Part shown: one piece after another, positions 18,120 through 26,419 of the stretch
How positions within the stretch are numbered: position 1 is the stretch's first letter
How the letters are laid out: every line of letters begins with the position of its first letter
DNA from: Bacteroidota bacterium
GTDB lineage: Bacteria > Bacteroidota > Bacteroidia > Flavobacteriales > Flavobacteriaceae
DNA: 61,969 nucleotides
Direction: 5' to 3'
Assembly: GCA_021793375.1 (NCBI GenBank)
Contig: JAJYSY010000010.1
Location: forward strand, 1-61,969
Translations under genes and position numbers: made by a program
Notes under the pieces: generated by a model
The model's input: only the letters and a program-made list of their open reading frames with translations
The model's database searches: none
Told to the model about the DNA's origin: nothing

Positions 18120-19223
18120 TTATTTAACAATAGGATTCCAAACTTTTACTTTGTCTTCTTTGCTTAATCCTTTTTTTACTTCAACCATAATTCCATCGCT
18201 TACGCCTAACTCGATATCACGTCTTTCAAATTTTTGATCTCCGGTTTGGATTTCAACATAAGCTTGATTGGTTTTATCATCAAATTGAACTAAGGATTCT
18301 GAAATAGCGGTTACACCTTTTGATTCTTGCAAAATAATAGAAGCGTTTGCACTTAATCCTGCTCTGATAAATGTGCTGTCTCTATTTTCTAAACGTCCTT
18401 TTATTTCAAATTGAACTGCGTCTGTTGATTCTTCATCATCTGCTTTTGGAGCGATATAATAAAGAGAAGCGTCAAACTCTTTGTTTTGAATAGCACCCAC
18501 TGTAATTTTTAAGGGTAATCCGGTTTCGATTCTGCCTACTTCTGATTCGTCAATCTTACCTTTAAAAATCATATTGTTTACATTGGCTAAAGCTGCAATT
18601 GTGGTTCCTTCGTTAAAGTTGTTTGCTTGAATAACCTGATCTCCGATTTCTACAGGAATATCTAAAACCATTCCTGATATGGTAGCTCTAATATTGGTGT
18701 TTGTTGTGTTTCCCATTTGTCTTGAAGTTCCGGTTTCGATGATTTCAAAAGTTTCTTCAGCAGCGGCAAAAGTTTGTTGTGCTCTATCATAATTCATTTG
18801 TGCATCATCAAATTCATTGGCAGAAATCACTCCTTTTTCAAAAAGAGCTTTTTGGCGTTTATAAACTTTTTCTTGATTTTCTAAAGCAATTTTTGCATCG
18901 CGGATTTGATTTCTACTGCTGGCTAAATTGTCAATATCCGGGACTACTTTTAATTTAGCAATCAGATCTCCGGCTTTTACAATATCTCCGGCTTCCACAT
19001 AAATGGTGTCAATAATTCCTGAAATATTGGGTTTTACTTCAATTTCTTCTTTCGGAACAATATTACCGGTGGCCACAGTTTTGTTGACAATGTCTTCTAT
19101 AGAAGCATTTTCAGTAGTATAAACTGTAGGGTCTTTTTGATTTTTTTGATATAAATAATACATTGAACCGACAAATAATATTGCGATAACAAGGAGAATG
19201 ATTATGGTTCCAGTTCTTTTCAT
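18120..19223 (-). CDS. Periplasmic membrane-fusion adaptor (MacA/HlyD family)
   Basis: 367-residue protein anchored by one N-terminal helix (about residues 6-25). It has a biotinyl/lipoyl-like barrel sandwich (GIIDTIYVEAGDIVKAGDLIAKL), a coiled-coil hairpin (about residues 100-160, FEKGVISANEFDDAQ) and a beta-barrel domain. Family members link the inner-membrane pump to the TolC-like channel. Adjacent MacB-like permeases make a MacA role more likely than an RND adaptor role. The cargo is unknown. Confidence 0.9.
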   Translation of the reverse strand: MKRTGTIIILLVIAILFVGSMYYLYQKNQKDPTVYTTENASIEDIVNKTVATGNIVPKEEIEVKPNISGIIDTIYVEAGDIVKAGDLIAKLKVVPDIDNLASSRNQIRDAKIALENQEKVYKRQKALFEKGVISANEFDDAQMNYDRAQQTFAAAEETFEIIETGTSRQMGNTTNTNIRATISGMVLDIPVEIGDQVIQANNFNEGTTIAALANVNNMIFKGKIDESEVGRIETGLPLKITVGAIQNKEFDASLYYIAPKADDEESTDAVQFEIKGRLENRDSTFIRAGLSANASIILQESKGVTAISESLVQFDDKTNQAYVEIQTGDQKFERRDIELGVSDGIMVEVKKGLSKEDKVKVWNPIVK

Positions 19224-19258
19224 TAGTTTATTAATTTGTGGACTTAAAATTATTTTTA

Positions 19259-20524
19259 TTATTCTGTTCTTAAAGCATCAACAGGTTTTATTTTTATAGC
19301 ATTTTGCGCAGGAATAAATCCGGCTAATAAACCTGAGACAACTAATATTAATAACGCAGTGATAATAGCTCCCAAACCTACTGAAGGGTCAGCAAACATT
19401 ATACTGTCGCTTTCTATTTGATCTAAATATTTGTTGGCAATCCAAAGCACTCCGGTGGCAAAAGAAATTCCTGCCATTCCGGCTATGATAGTCAAGAAAA
19501 TAGATTCGGATAAAACCTGACTTTTTATTGACCAAGGTGTTGCACCCAATGCTCGTCTTACTCCAATTTCGTTGGTTCTTTCTTTAACTACAATCAACAT
19601 AATATTACTGATTCCGATAATTCCGGAGAGCAATACTAAAATTCCGACAAAATAAGCGACTGCATTTAAAGTGGTCATCAATCCGTTGATTTTTTTAAAT
19701 TGTTGATATAAATCAAAATTTCCAACAGCTCTATTGTCTTCCGGAGCAATTCGGTGTCTTTTTTTGATTACATCAAACACTTCTTGTTTGAGTTCTGTTA
19801 TGGTATGATCATCATCGGCGGTGATAGACATAAAACCTACATCTTCTCCGGTGTGAAAAGCTTTTCCGTAAGTTGAAAAAGGAACGATGATTTCTTTAGA
19901 AGCTTCTTCAACATCTTGTCCTCGCATTCCCTTTTTTTCATAAACACCGATGACTTGGAAGTTTACACCGTTTATTTTTACATAAGTTCCCAAGATTTCT
20001 TCATCAGCAGTATATAATTCATTAACCACAGAATAACCTATGACAGCAACTTTTCGTTCATTATCAATATCTATTTGATTGATAAATCTTCCTGCGGTGA
20101 TGTCCATAGGTTGTTGTTCTATGATTTGCGGGTAATCTCCATATACATTAAAAGCTCCTTTTTTTAAACCTCTTTGTACGTTGTTGTCTCCACCAAAACC
20201 GCCAAGTCTGTTTCTTGGAGAAACAATTTTAAGTCCTTTTACATTTCTTTTTATGGCATCAACATCACCAATTTTAAAGTTATATCTTCTACCTTTGTTT
20301 AATCCACCATAAGAAATAGAAGTGGGTTGTGACCACATAAACATAGAGTTTGTTGCCAACCCGCTGAAATTGCTTTTTACGCCATTTCCTAATCCATTTC
20401 CTGCGGCCAATAAAATTACCAAGATAAAAATACCCCAGAAAACTCCAAAAGCAGTCATGATGGTTCTAAACCAGTTTGAACTTAAAGACTCTAATATTTC
20501 ATCCCATTGATCTCTGTTAAACAT
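19259..20524 (-). CDS. MacB-like ABC transporter permease (second copy)
   Basis: 421-residue membrane protein with one N-terminal helix, a large periplasmic MacB_PCD domain (about residues 45-250) and three C-terminal helices with the FtsX signature (IMLIVVKERTNEIGVRRALGATPWSI split as IMLIVVKERTNEIG, VRRALGATPWSI). It lacks an ATPase domain, which is supplied by the neighbouring gene. It starts 1 bp after the stop of the upstream permease and resembles it along its whole length, so the two probably form a heterodimer. MacB-type systems act as mechanotransmitters that drive export from the periplasm. Confidence 0.92.
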   Translation of the reverse strand: MFNRDQWDEILESLSSNWFRTIMTAFGVFWGIFILVILLAAGNGLGNGVKSNFSGLATNSMFMWSQPTSISYGGLNKGRRYNFKIGDVDAIKRNVKGLKIVSPRNRLGGFGGDNNVQRGLKKGAFNVYGDYPQIIEQQPMDITAGRFINQIDIDNERKVAVIGYSVVNELYTADEEILGTYVKINGVNFQVIGVYEKKGMRGQDVEEASKEIIVPFSTYGKAFHTGEDVGFMSITADDDHTITELKQEVFDVIKKRHRIAPEDNRAVGNFDLYQQFKKINGLMTTLNAVAYFVGILVLLSGIIGISNIMLIVVKERTNEIGVRRALGATPWSIKSQVLSESIFLTIIAGMAGISFATGVLWIANKYLDQIESDSIMFADPSVGLGAIITALLILVVSGLLAGFIPAQNAIKIKPVDALRTE

Positions 20525-20525
20525 A

Positions 20526-21770
20526 TTATTCGTCGTTTAAGGCTTCAATAGGTTTTATGCGTGCAGCTTTCCAAGCGGGAAAAAATCCGGCTATAGCTCC
20601 GGCAAAAACCAAAATTATAACAGTAGCCACAGCTACTTGAAAATTAACGGTAGGGTGTTCAAGGAATTCGCTTTTTACCATAGGTCCGATTGAATCGAGT
20701 AAAACCATTCCTAAGAATAAACCTAAGAATCCTGCGATGGCGGTGATAAAAATTGCTTCGTGTAAAATCATACCGACAATAGACAAGGGTTTTGCTCCTA
20801 AAGCTTTGCGGATTCCTATTTCTTTTGTGCGTTCTTTTACAATGATTAACATTACATTTCCAACACCTACCACTCCGGCTAATAATGTAGCGATTCCTAC
20901 AAACCAGAAAAATATTTTAATGCTTGAAACCATAAAGTATATTCTTTTGGCTTCTTTTAAAGAATTGTTGATGGAAATTGCAGAGTTGTCTTCCGGAGCA
21001 ACAAAATGTGTTTCTTTAAGTTGTTTTTCTATATCTGCAGTAAAATTATTTGAAGCTTCTAAAGCTTTGTCAAAATTATCAGAAGGGGGGAGGGTGAAAG
21101 ACATATTTCTGATATTGTCTCCTCCATTAAAAACCCTTTGCCCGGTGGTGATGGGAACAGCAACTAAAGACTCTTCTCTTTCTCCGCCCGGATCAGAAAA
21201 AACACCAACTACCTTAAAGTTTATTCCGCTGATTTCAACAGATTTCCCAACAGCTGGAGTTTTTCCGAAAAGATCATTTTTCACTTTGTTTCCTATGACG
21301 GCTACTTTTCTGTAGTTTTCTAAATCATTGTGATTTAAGTATCGCCCCTCGACCATGTCTTGATTTTCCAAGAATTGGAAATTCGGGTAAACTGCTTCAA
21401 CTCTAAAGTTTCCGGATTCTTCTTTATAAGAAACCATAGAGCTCCAAATACGATAAAGCGAAGATTTATATTGCAGATGATCTTCATGTTTTCTTACAAT
21501 ATGATCGTAATCTCTGTTTTTAAATTGTATTCTTCTATCTTTATTTAAACCTTTATATTCTACTGAAGTTCTTCCCGGCCAAATGGAAATTCGATTTTCA
21601 GCATCGTTCTGAAATTGTGTTTCGATTCCGTTTTGAATACCTTGACCAATTCCTAATAAAACTACAAGGATAAATATTCCTGAAAGCACAGAAAGCCCTG
21701 TCAGAAAAGTACGAAGTTTGTTTTTTCTGATGGTTTCAAAAATTTCTTCCCAGCGTTCAAGATCAAACAT
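20526..21770 (-). CDS. MacB-like ABC transporter permease (first copy)
   Basis: 414-residue paralogue of the next gene: N-terminal helix, periplasmic MacB_PCD domain and three C-terminal helices with VMLIIVKERTKEIGIRKALG. Its start codon overlaps the ATPase gene by 8 bp, implying translational coupling. Two different permeases with one ATPase, an adaptor and a TolC-like partner are typical of Bacteroidota MacAB-type exporters. The substrate cannot be told from sequence. Confidence 0.92.
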   Translation of the reverse strand: MFDLERWEEIFETIRKNKLRTFLTGLSVLSGIFILVVLLGIGQGIQNGIETQFQNDAENRISIWPGRTSVEYKGLNKDRRIQFKNRDYDHIVRKHEDHLQYKSSLYRIWSSMVSYKEESGNFRVEAVYPNFQFLENQDMVEGRYLNHNDLENYRKVAVIGNKVKNDLFGKTPAVGKSVEISGINFKVVGVFSDPGGEREESLVAVPITTGQRVFNGGDNIRNMSFTLPPSDNFDKALEASNNFTADIEKQLKETHFVAPEDNSAISINNSLKEAKRIYFMVSSIKIFFWFVGIATLLAGVVGVGNVMLIIVKERTKEIGIRKALGAKPLSIVGMILHEAIFITAIAGFLGLFLGMVLLDSIGPMVKSEFLEHPTVNFQVAVATVIILVFAGAIAGFFPAWKAARIKPIEALNDE

Positions 21771-22464
21771 AATCTAAAGCTCTTTTTTGTTGAACAGGAG
21801 TGTCTTTAATAATTACACCATCTCTAAGATGAACAATTCTTTTGGTCATTTCTGCAATATCCTCTTCGTGGGTAACCACTAAAATTGTTTTTCCTTCATC
21901 GTTAATTTCTTGGATGAGGTTCATGATTTCATAAGAGGTTTTAGTATCCAAAGCTCCAGTAGGCTCATCTGCTAAAAGCACTTTGGGGTCGCTGGCCAAA
22001 GCTCTGGCAATTGCGATTCTTTGTTTTTGTCCACCCGAAAGTTGATTGGGTAAATGTGTTGCCCAATCTGCTAAGCCCACTTTTTCTAAATATTGCATCG
22101 CGCGATCTAAGCGTTCTGCTCTTTTCATTCCTTGATAATAAAGCGGTAAAGCAACATTGTCAATGGCAGATTTATAACCGATGAGGTTAAAGGATTGAAA
22201 GATAAATCCTAAGAATTTATTTCTATAATTTGCTGCTTTTTTCTCGCTCAAATTCTTGATAGGAACACCATCTAAAAGATATTTTCCTTCATCTGCTTCG
22301 TCTAAAATTCCTAATATATTTAGGAAGGTGGATTTTCCTGAACCAGAAGATCCCATAATAGAAACCAATTCTCCTTCTTTAATATTTAAGTTGAGTCCTT
22401 TTAAAACATGTAAAGAATTGGCGCCGGTTTGATAGGATTTATGTAGGTTTTCAATTTTGATCAT
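21763..22464 (-). CDS. ABC transporter ATP-binding protein (MacB/LolD type)
   Basis: 233-residue ATPase with Walker A GSSGSGKST at residues 38-46, the Q-loop region FIFQSFNLIGY, the signature LSGGQKQRIAIARAL, Walker B VLLADEPTGALD and the switch His in VVTHEED. This is the LolD/MacB subfamily. It is the first gene of the convoy ATPase - permease - permease - adaptor - TolC - tsaB, and powers the two permeases behind it. No clear TAnnTTTG promoter was found in the 98 bp upstream. Confidence 0.95.
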   Translation of the reverse strand: MIKIENLHKSYQTGANSLHVLKGLNLNIKEGELVSIMGSSGSGKSTFLNILGILDEADEGKYLLDGVPIKNLSEKKAANYRNKFLGFIFQSFNLIGYKSAIDNVALPLYYQGMKRAERLDRAMQYLEKVGLADWATHLPNQLSGGQKQRIAIARALASDPKVLLADEPTGALDTKTSYEIMNLIQEINDEGKTILVVTHEEDIAEMTKRIVHLRDGVIIKDTPVQQKRALDYV

Positions 22465-22562
22465 AAACTGAATTTAGTTTTAAAATCTTATGGTGTTTTG
22501 TTTTTAGACGTAAATATTGCGGATTTGTTACGTTTAGAACTCCCAATAAATTGTTAAATGAT

Positions 22563-22799
22563 TTATTCGGACTTGAGTTCTTTTTTGATTACATGATAAA
22601 TAGCAAATGCTGTGATGGCAGCTAAAACATAAGGAATAATCATCAAATATGTTATTCCGTGATTTATTCCTTCTGCGGTATTTTGTTCATCGCCTGTCAT
22701 TAAAGCAGCACGACACATGGCGCATTGGCTGAAAGAAAATATCGGGAGCAATAAAAAAGCTATACTTAAAAAAACTGTTTTACGGAAGAAGGGCTTCAT
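22563..22799 (-). CDS. Small membrane protein with CxxC motif, near SCO
   Basis: 78 residues: a signal-like first helix ending FSFSQ (about residue 25), then CAMCRAALMTGDE with a CxxC pair at the mature N-terminus, then a second hydrophobic helix (about residues 50-68) and a basic tail. I recognise it only as a small protein that tends to occur with cytochrome oxidase assembly genes in flavobacteria. The exposed CxxC next to an SCO gene suggests copper or disulfide handling, but that is inference. It lies about 100 bp downstream of sco on the same strand. Confidence 0.72.
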   Translation of the reverse strand: MKPFFRKTVFLSIAFLLLPIFSFSQCAMCRAALMTGDEQNTAEGINHGITYLMIIPYVLAAITAFAIYHVIKKELKSE

Positions 22800-22899
22800 G
22801 TCTTTTAAAGGTTTTAAGGACTGTAATTATACTAATAATTTAATGAAAATATGTTGATAAAATGCTAATATAATACGTTGATTTCTAAAATTTTTAACT

Positions 22900-23661
22900 T
22901 TAATTTTCTAATAAAATTTCAATATCTTCAATTAATTCATTGATTTGTGGTTCTTCCTGACCGATTTCAGAAACAGCGTCTCTTTCAATATGTCCGCGAT
23001 AATAAATAAGTGGATTTCCGTGGTCATCTTGTCGAGAGCGGATATAACCATCTTGGTCGATGAGTACAAATAATCCGTCATGCATAATTCCGCCGGGTTC
23101 ATCTTCATCTTCTTGGGCAATTAATTTAAAGCCCTCATAAGCTAAATTAAAAATATCGGATTGTTCTCCGGTCATTAAATGCCAATTTGGATGTGAAATT
23201 TTATGACGTTCAGCATATTCTTTTAAAGCTTCAGGGGTGTCATTTTCTGTGTCAATGCTGAATGAAGCGATTCCAAAATCTTCTCGGTCTTTAAATTCTT
23301 CTGCAATTTGCAAAAGATTATCGTTCATAATAGGACAAATAGTGGGGCAAGAAGTATAGAAAAATTCAACTAAATAAACTTTTCCTTTATAGTCTTTTTC
23401 ACTAATTGTTTTTTCATTTTGATCTGTAAATTGAAATTTCGGGGCTTTAGCTTTTTCGTCATTAATGATGATATAATCCACCGAATGGTCTGCTTTTTTC
23501 TTTTCTTTTTCCTTTTTAGGGGCATCTTTTAAACCGGTGAGTTTATCCGGGGTTAAAATTTGATTGTTGTCATATCTGTATTTGAAATTTTTGATGACCC
23601 ATAATCCAAAAACTAAGATTATGACAGAAACTCCAATAATATATCCTTTTTTACCTTTCAT
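22900..23661 (-). CDS. SCO1/SenC/PrrC family copper chaperone for cytochrome oxidase
   Basis: 253-residue membrane-anchored thioredoxin-fold protein with one N-terminal helix (about residues 6-25). The copper-binding motif FYTSCPTICP places Cys105 and Cys109 at the usual spacing, and the third ligand is His194 in GIMHDGLFVLIDQDG. SCO proteins deliver copper to the CuA centre of cytochrome c oxidase subunit II. Its start overlaps the stop of the upstream cysteine-less SCO-like gene by 4 bp. Context with oxidase subunits and cyoE fits the role. Confidence 0.93.
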   Translation of the reverse strand: MKGKKGYIIGVSVIILVFGLWVIKNFKYRYDNNQILTPDKLTGLKDAPKKEKEKKKADHSVDYIIINDEKAKAPKFQFTDQNEKTISEKDYKGKVYLVEFFYTSCPTICPIMNDNLLQIAEEFKDREDFGIASFSIDTENDTPEALKEYAERHKISHPNWHLMTGEQSDIFNLAYEGFKLIAQEDEDEPGGIMHDGLFVLIDQDGYIRSRQDDHGNPLIYYRGHIERDAVSEIGQEEPQINELIEDIEILLEN

Positions 23662-24335
23662 TCTTGATTTTCTTTATTGTATTTTAAAAAATCCTCTTCT
23701 TCTCTTTTTGATTTAAATCTATATTCAGCCAACAGAACATTTACGTCGTCAACCATAGTGTTGTTTAAAGAAGCGATAGAATGTGTTTCATATCCATATA
23801 TGGTTTCGTCGGTGTCTTCTGTGTTTTTCTTCCTGCCTCGTAAATTTCCTTCTTGGTCTATTAAAAAGGCAAAAGGAGTGGCGTTGTTTTCATTTAGATT
23901 TAAATCTGTTTTCATGCTATCAAAAAAGCTGTGAATATCTTCTTCGCTTCCAAAAACAAATTTCCATTTGCTGATGTTCATTCCTGTAAAGTCGTGTAAT
24001 TCTTTCAGTAAATTTTGTGCGTCTTCTTGGTATCCGTCTTCAGCAAGAATGACTATTTGGAAATCTTTGTAAATGTGGTTTTTCTTGTAAATTCTATCGT
24101 TGAGGTTGAAAGCATTTCCTCTGAGGTTTTTGATGTCTTTTCCGTAAATTAAAAGTACGGTTACAAATTCATCAAATTGAATTTCTTCCTCGTTTAGGGG
24201 GGTAAATTTTTCTGTATTTTCTATTTCTTCTGTCAGGATGGGAAGATGTAAGAAATTATGAACCGCTGTGCCAAAAATGATATAAACGCTAACCGGTAGA
24301 GCAAACAGAACGATAAGAACAAATGCTTTTTTCAT
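23658..24335 (-). CDS. SCO-like membrane-anchored protein lacking the copper cysteines
   Basis: 225 residues with an N-terminal helix (about residues 4-22) and a thioredoxin-like pattern: a strand around EFVTVLLIYG, a central FQIVILAEDGYQEDAQNLLKE resembling the SCO segment with DTPEALKEYA, and TPFAFLIDQEGNLRGRKK resembling LFVLIDQDGYIRSR of the neighbouring SCO. There is no CxxxC and no Cys in the expected loop, so it cannot bind copper the same way. Its stop codon overlaps the SCO start by 4 bp. I do not know a named family. It may be a divergent duplicate that assists SCO. Confidence 0.78.
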   Translation of the reverse strand: MKKAFVLIVLFALPVSVYIIFGTAVHNFLHLPILTEEIENTEKFTPLNEEEIQFDEFVTVLLIYGKDIKNLRGNAFNLNDRIYKKNHIYKDFQIVILAEDGYQEDAQNLLKELHDFTGMNISKWKFVFGSEEDIHSFFDSMKTDLNLNENNATPFAFLIDQEGNLRGRKKNTEDTDETIYGYETHSIASLNNTMVDDVNVLLAEYRFKSKREEEDFLKYNKENQE

Positions 24336-24365
24336 AATTTAAAAAGAAATTCTTACAAAATTAAA

Positions 24366-24392
24366 AAAAGACGGTTGTAAGGACCGTCTTTT
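24366..24392 (-). terminator. Terminator closing the oxidase subunit operon
   Basis: Perfect ten-base stem AAAAGACGGT (24366-24375) / ACCGTCTTTT (24383-24392) with a 7-base loop. On the minus strand it is followed by a T tract (24363-24369). It separates the cyoE-subunit III-III-IV genes from the SCO genes. Confidence 0.83.
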
Positions 24393-24418
24393 CCAATATA
24401 TTATGTGTTAAACTTGTT

Positions 24419-24793
24419 TTAAAAATCCCATATCATAATGTCGTTGTGCATTACTTCATAGAGGTAATCTCCTTCTACCAAGAATACAAACATGATATAG
24501 CAAACATAGAAAGTGATGGTCCAGGTGATGGTTCTTCTAAACCCGGTGTGCTCATCTTCCATATGCATAAATGCCCAAGTAATATAATATGCTTTAACCA
24601 CGGTTAGTCCTACAAAAATCCAGTTGAGTAGGGACATATTCCATAATTTATGAATAGTTAAAGATTCAGGTCTGTAAATTCCCAGTAAAACCTCTATAGC
24701 GGTAACTACTGCCATAACCCAAAAAACAAACCAAATTCTTTTTACTTGTTTTTTGCGTTTTTCATTTTTATGTTGTGCTATTGTATCAGCCAT
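24419..24793 (-). CDS. Cytochrome c oxidase subunit IV-family protein
   Basis: 124-residue inner-membrane protein with three predicted helices (about residues 20-38, 55-75, 90-107). The WAFMHMEDEHTGFRRTI segment following the second helix is typical of the prokaryotic COX4/CyoD-like family. It is a small accessory subunit of the haem-copper oxidase. It lies 19 bp downstream of the long subunit III gene and ends the operon. Confidence 0.9.
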   Translation of the reverse strand: MADTIAQHKNEKRKKQVKRIWFVFWVMAVVTAIEVLLGIYRPESLTIHKLWNMSLLNWIFVGLTVVKAYYITWAFMHMEDEHTGFRRTITWTITFYVCYIMFVFLVEGDYLYEVMHNDIMIWDF

Positions 24794-24812
24794 TTTAATA
24801 AACTTTTTTGCG

Positions 24813-25793
24813 TTAGACTAAATAGAAGAAAGTAAATACGAAAACCCAAACCAGGTCAACAAAGTGCCAGTATAGACCTACTTTTTCTACCATTTCATAA
24901 GATCCTCTTCTTTCATAGGTTCCTAAAAGAACATTTGTGAATGTTACAATAAGCAATAGAAGTCCTATAGAAACGTGGAATCCGTGGAATCCTGTGATAA
25001 AGAAAAAGAAATTGGCGAATAATGGAGGTCCATATTCATTTCTTTTGAGATTGGCTCCTTCTACAACATCTGCTGCTTCATTGTTCATGAAAGTCAGAGA
25101 TTCCTCTCTGGAGAGCATAATCTTTTGGTCGTTTTCATCATAGTTTGGAAGTCTGATTAGAAGACTTTCGTCAGCTTGAAAGCCCGCTTTTACTTCTTCG
25201 ATTGATACAGTAGGAAGTGGTCTTTCTTCGCTAAACCATGTTCCTTTATGTCGTTCAAGAGTTTCTCTTTCAACTCCCATAGGAAGAGCGATATCTCTAA
25301 GAGTTATGCGTTCTCCATCGGTGTTAAAAACTTGAACTATTTTTCCTCCGTGAGTTTGTACAGCTCCGTGGTGTCCTTTTATAAATCCAGCCCACTCAAA
25401 AGCTTGAGATCCTAAGAAGATAAAACCTCCTAAGATGGTTAAACTCATATAGAGCGTTACTTTTTTTCTGTCCATGTATTTTCCGGCATTTACAGCTAAA
25501 ACCATAGTTACTGAAGAGAAAATCAATAAAAAGGTCATAAAAGCCGGGAAAATCATTGGTAAATCTACTCCCTCAAGAAAGGGAACTTCATTAAAGACCT
25601 CATCGGCGATTGGCCAAATATCGAGGAATTTAAATCTTTGCATGCCATAAGCAGCTAAGAAACCGGAAAAGGTTAGAGAGTCAGAGGCCAAGAAGATCCA
25701 CATCATTAGTTTTCCATAAGAGGCGCCCATAGGTCGTTGTCCGCCTCCCCAGATGTTTCCTTCTGTGCCTGTCTTTGCCACACTTGCGTCCAT
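24813..25793 (-). CDS. Cytochrome c oxidase subunit III (long form)
   Basis: 326-residue polytopic protein of the haem-copper oxidase subunit III family. Conserved helices include PMGASYGKLMMWIFLASDSL near the N-terminus, the QAFEWAGFI segment, FITGFHGFHVSIGLLLL, and the C-terminal GLYWHFVDLVWVFVFTFFYL. A hydrophilic insertion of about 95 residues (about 150-245) divides the helices, making it longer than usual for the family (about 190-270). Subunits I and II are not in this window. It follows the short subunit III gene with a 44-bp gap. Confidence 0.93.
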   Translation of the reverse strand: MDASVAKTGTEGNIWGGGQRPMGASYGKLMMWIFLASDSLTFSGFLAAYGMQRFKFLDIWPIADEVFNEVPFLEGVDLPMIFPAFMTFLLIFSSVTMVLAVNAGKYMDRKKVTLYMSLTILGGFIFLGSQAFEWAGFIKGHHGAVQTHGGKIVQVFNTDGERITLRDIALPMGVERETLERHKGTWFSEERPLPTVSIEEVKAGFQADESLLIRLPNYDENDQKIMLSREESLTFMNNEAADVVEGANLKRNEYGPPLFANFFFFITGFHGFHVSIGLLLLIVTFTNVLLGTYERRGSYEMVEKVGLYWHFVDLVWVFVFTFFYLV

Positions 25794-25837
25794 AGATAGT
25801 TAATTTGTTAAGGAATATGCAAAAGTAATAAAAATTA

Positions 25838-26419
25838 TTATCCAAAAAACGTAATAAAGAAAAACAAATAAAGCCAAATGAAATCCAGGAAATGCCAAAA
25901 GGTGATACCCAGTTCTAAACCAAGGGTTTGGCTTGGCTTATATCGCTTTTTAAAATGATTATAAATTAGCACAGTCAAAACAATCACTCCTGCCAACACG
26001 TGTAAAAGGTGTGCAAATATAATCACATAGTAAAAGGATATGTTGATGGTGCTTGAGCTTCCGGCAGGATAAAATCCTTCTAAGAAAAATCCTTTAAATC
26101 CGTAAAACTGCAATACTCCAAAAGTGATTCCCAATACAAAAGCGGTAATCAATAGAGTAGTGGCTAAAGAGCGTTTGTCGTTTTTAATACTTTTTTTGAC
26201 AAACATTAAAGCTATGCTGCTCAAAACAATCACTACTGTGCTCCAGGTAAAAACAGCAGGGAGCCCCAAGCCTTCAACCCAGTCTTCTCTGCTTTGACTT
26301 ACTACATAAGCACTGGTTAAGCCTCCAAACATCATGGTCATACTCGCCATGGCGAACCATAAAAGCATTTTTCTGGAACGTCTTCTTTTTTGTTTAGGTG
26401 TTCCTTGTGTTAAATCCAT
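25838..26419 (-). CDS. Cytochrome c oxidase subunit III (short form)
   Basis: 193-residue protein with five predicted helices, including MLLWFAMASMTMMFGGLTSA, a central YVIIFAHLLHVLAGVIVL and the terminal GITFWHFLDFIWLYLFFFITF. These are the conserved His-containing helices of subunit III. Together with the long form downstream the operon encodes two different subunit III proteins, a recurring arrangement in Bacteroidota. Its start overlaps the cyoE stop by 10 bp, so translation is probably coupled. Confidence 0.92.
   Translation of the reverse strand: MDLTQGTPKQKRRRSRKMLLWFAMASMTMMFGGLTSAYVVSQSREDWVEGLGLPAVFTWSTVVIVLSSIALMFVKKSIKNDKRSLATTLLITAFVLGITFGVLQFYGFKGFFLEGFYPAGSSSTINISFYYVIIFAHLLHVLAGVIVLTVLIYNHFKKRYKPSQTLGLELGITFWHFLDFIWLYLFFFITFFG

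Noticed and set aside
20737..21315. 192-codon plus-strand frame opposite the first MacB-like permease
   Set aside because: The minus-strand protein has clear FtsX/MacB motifs; the frame is a codon-usage shadow.
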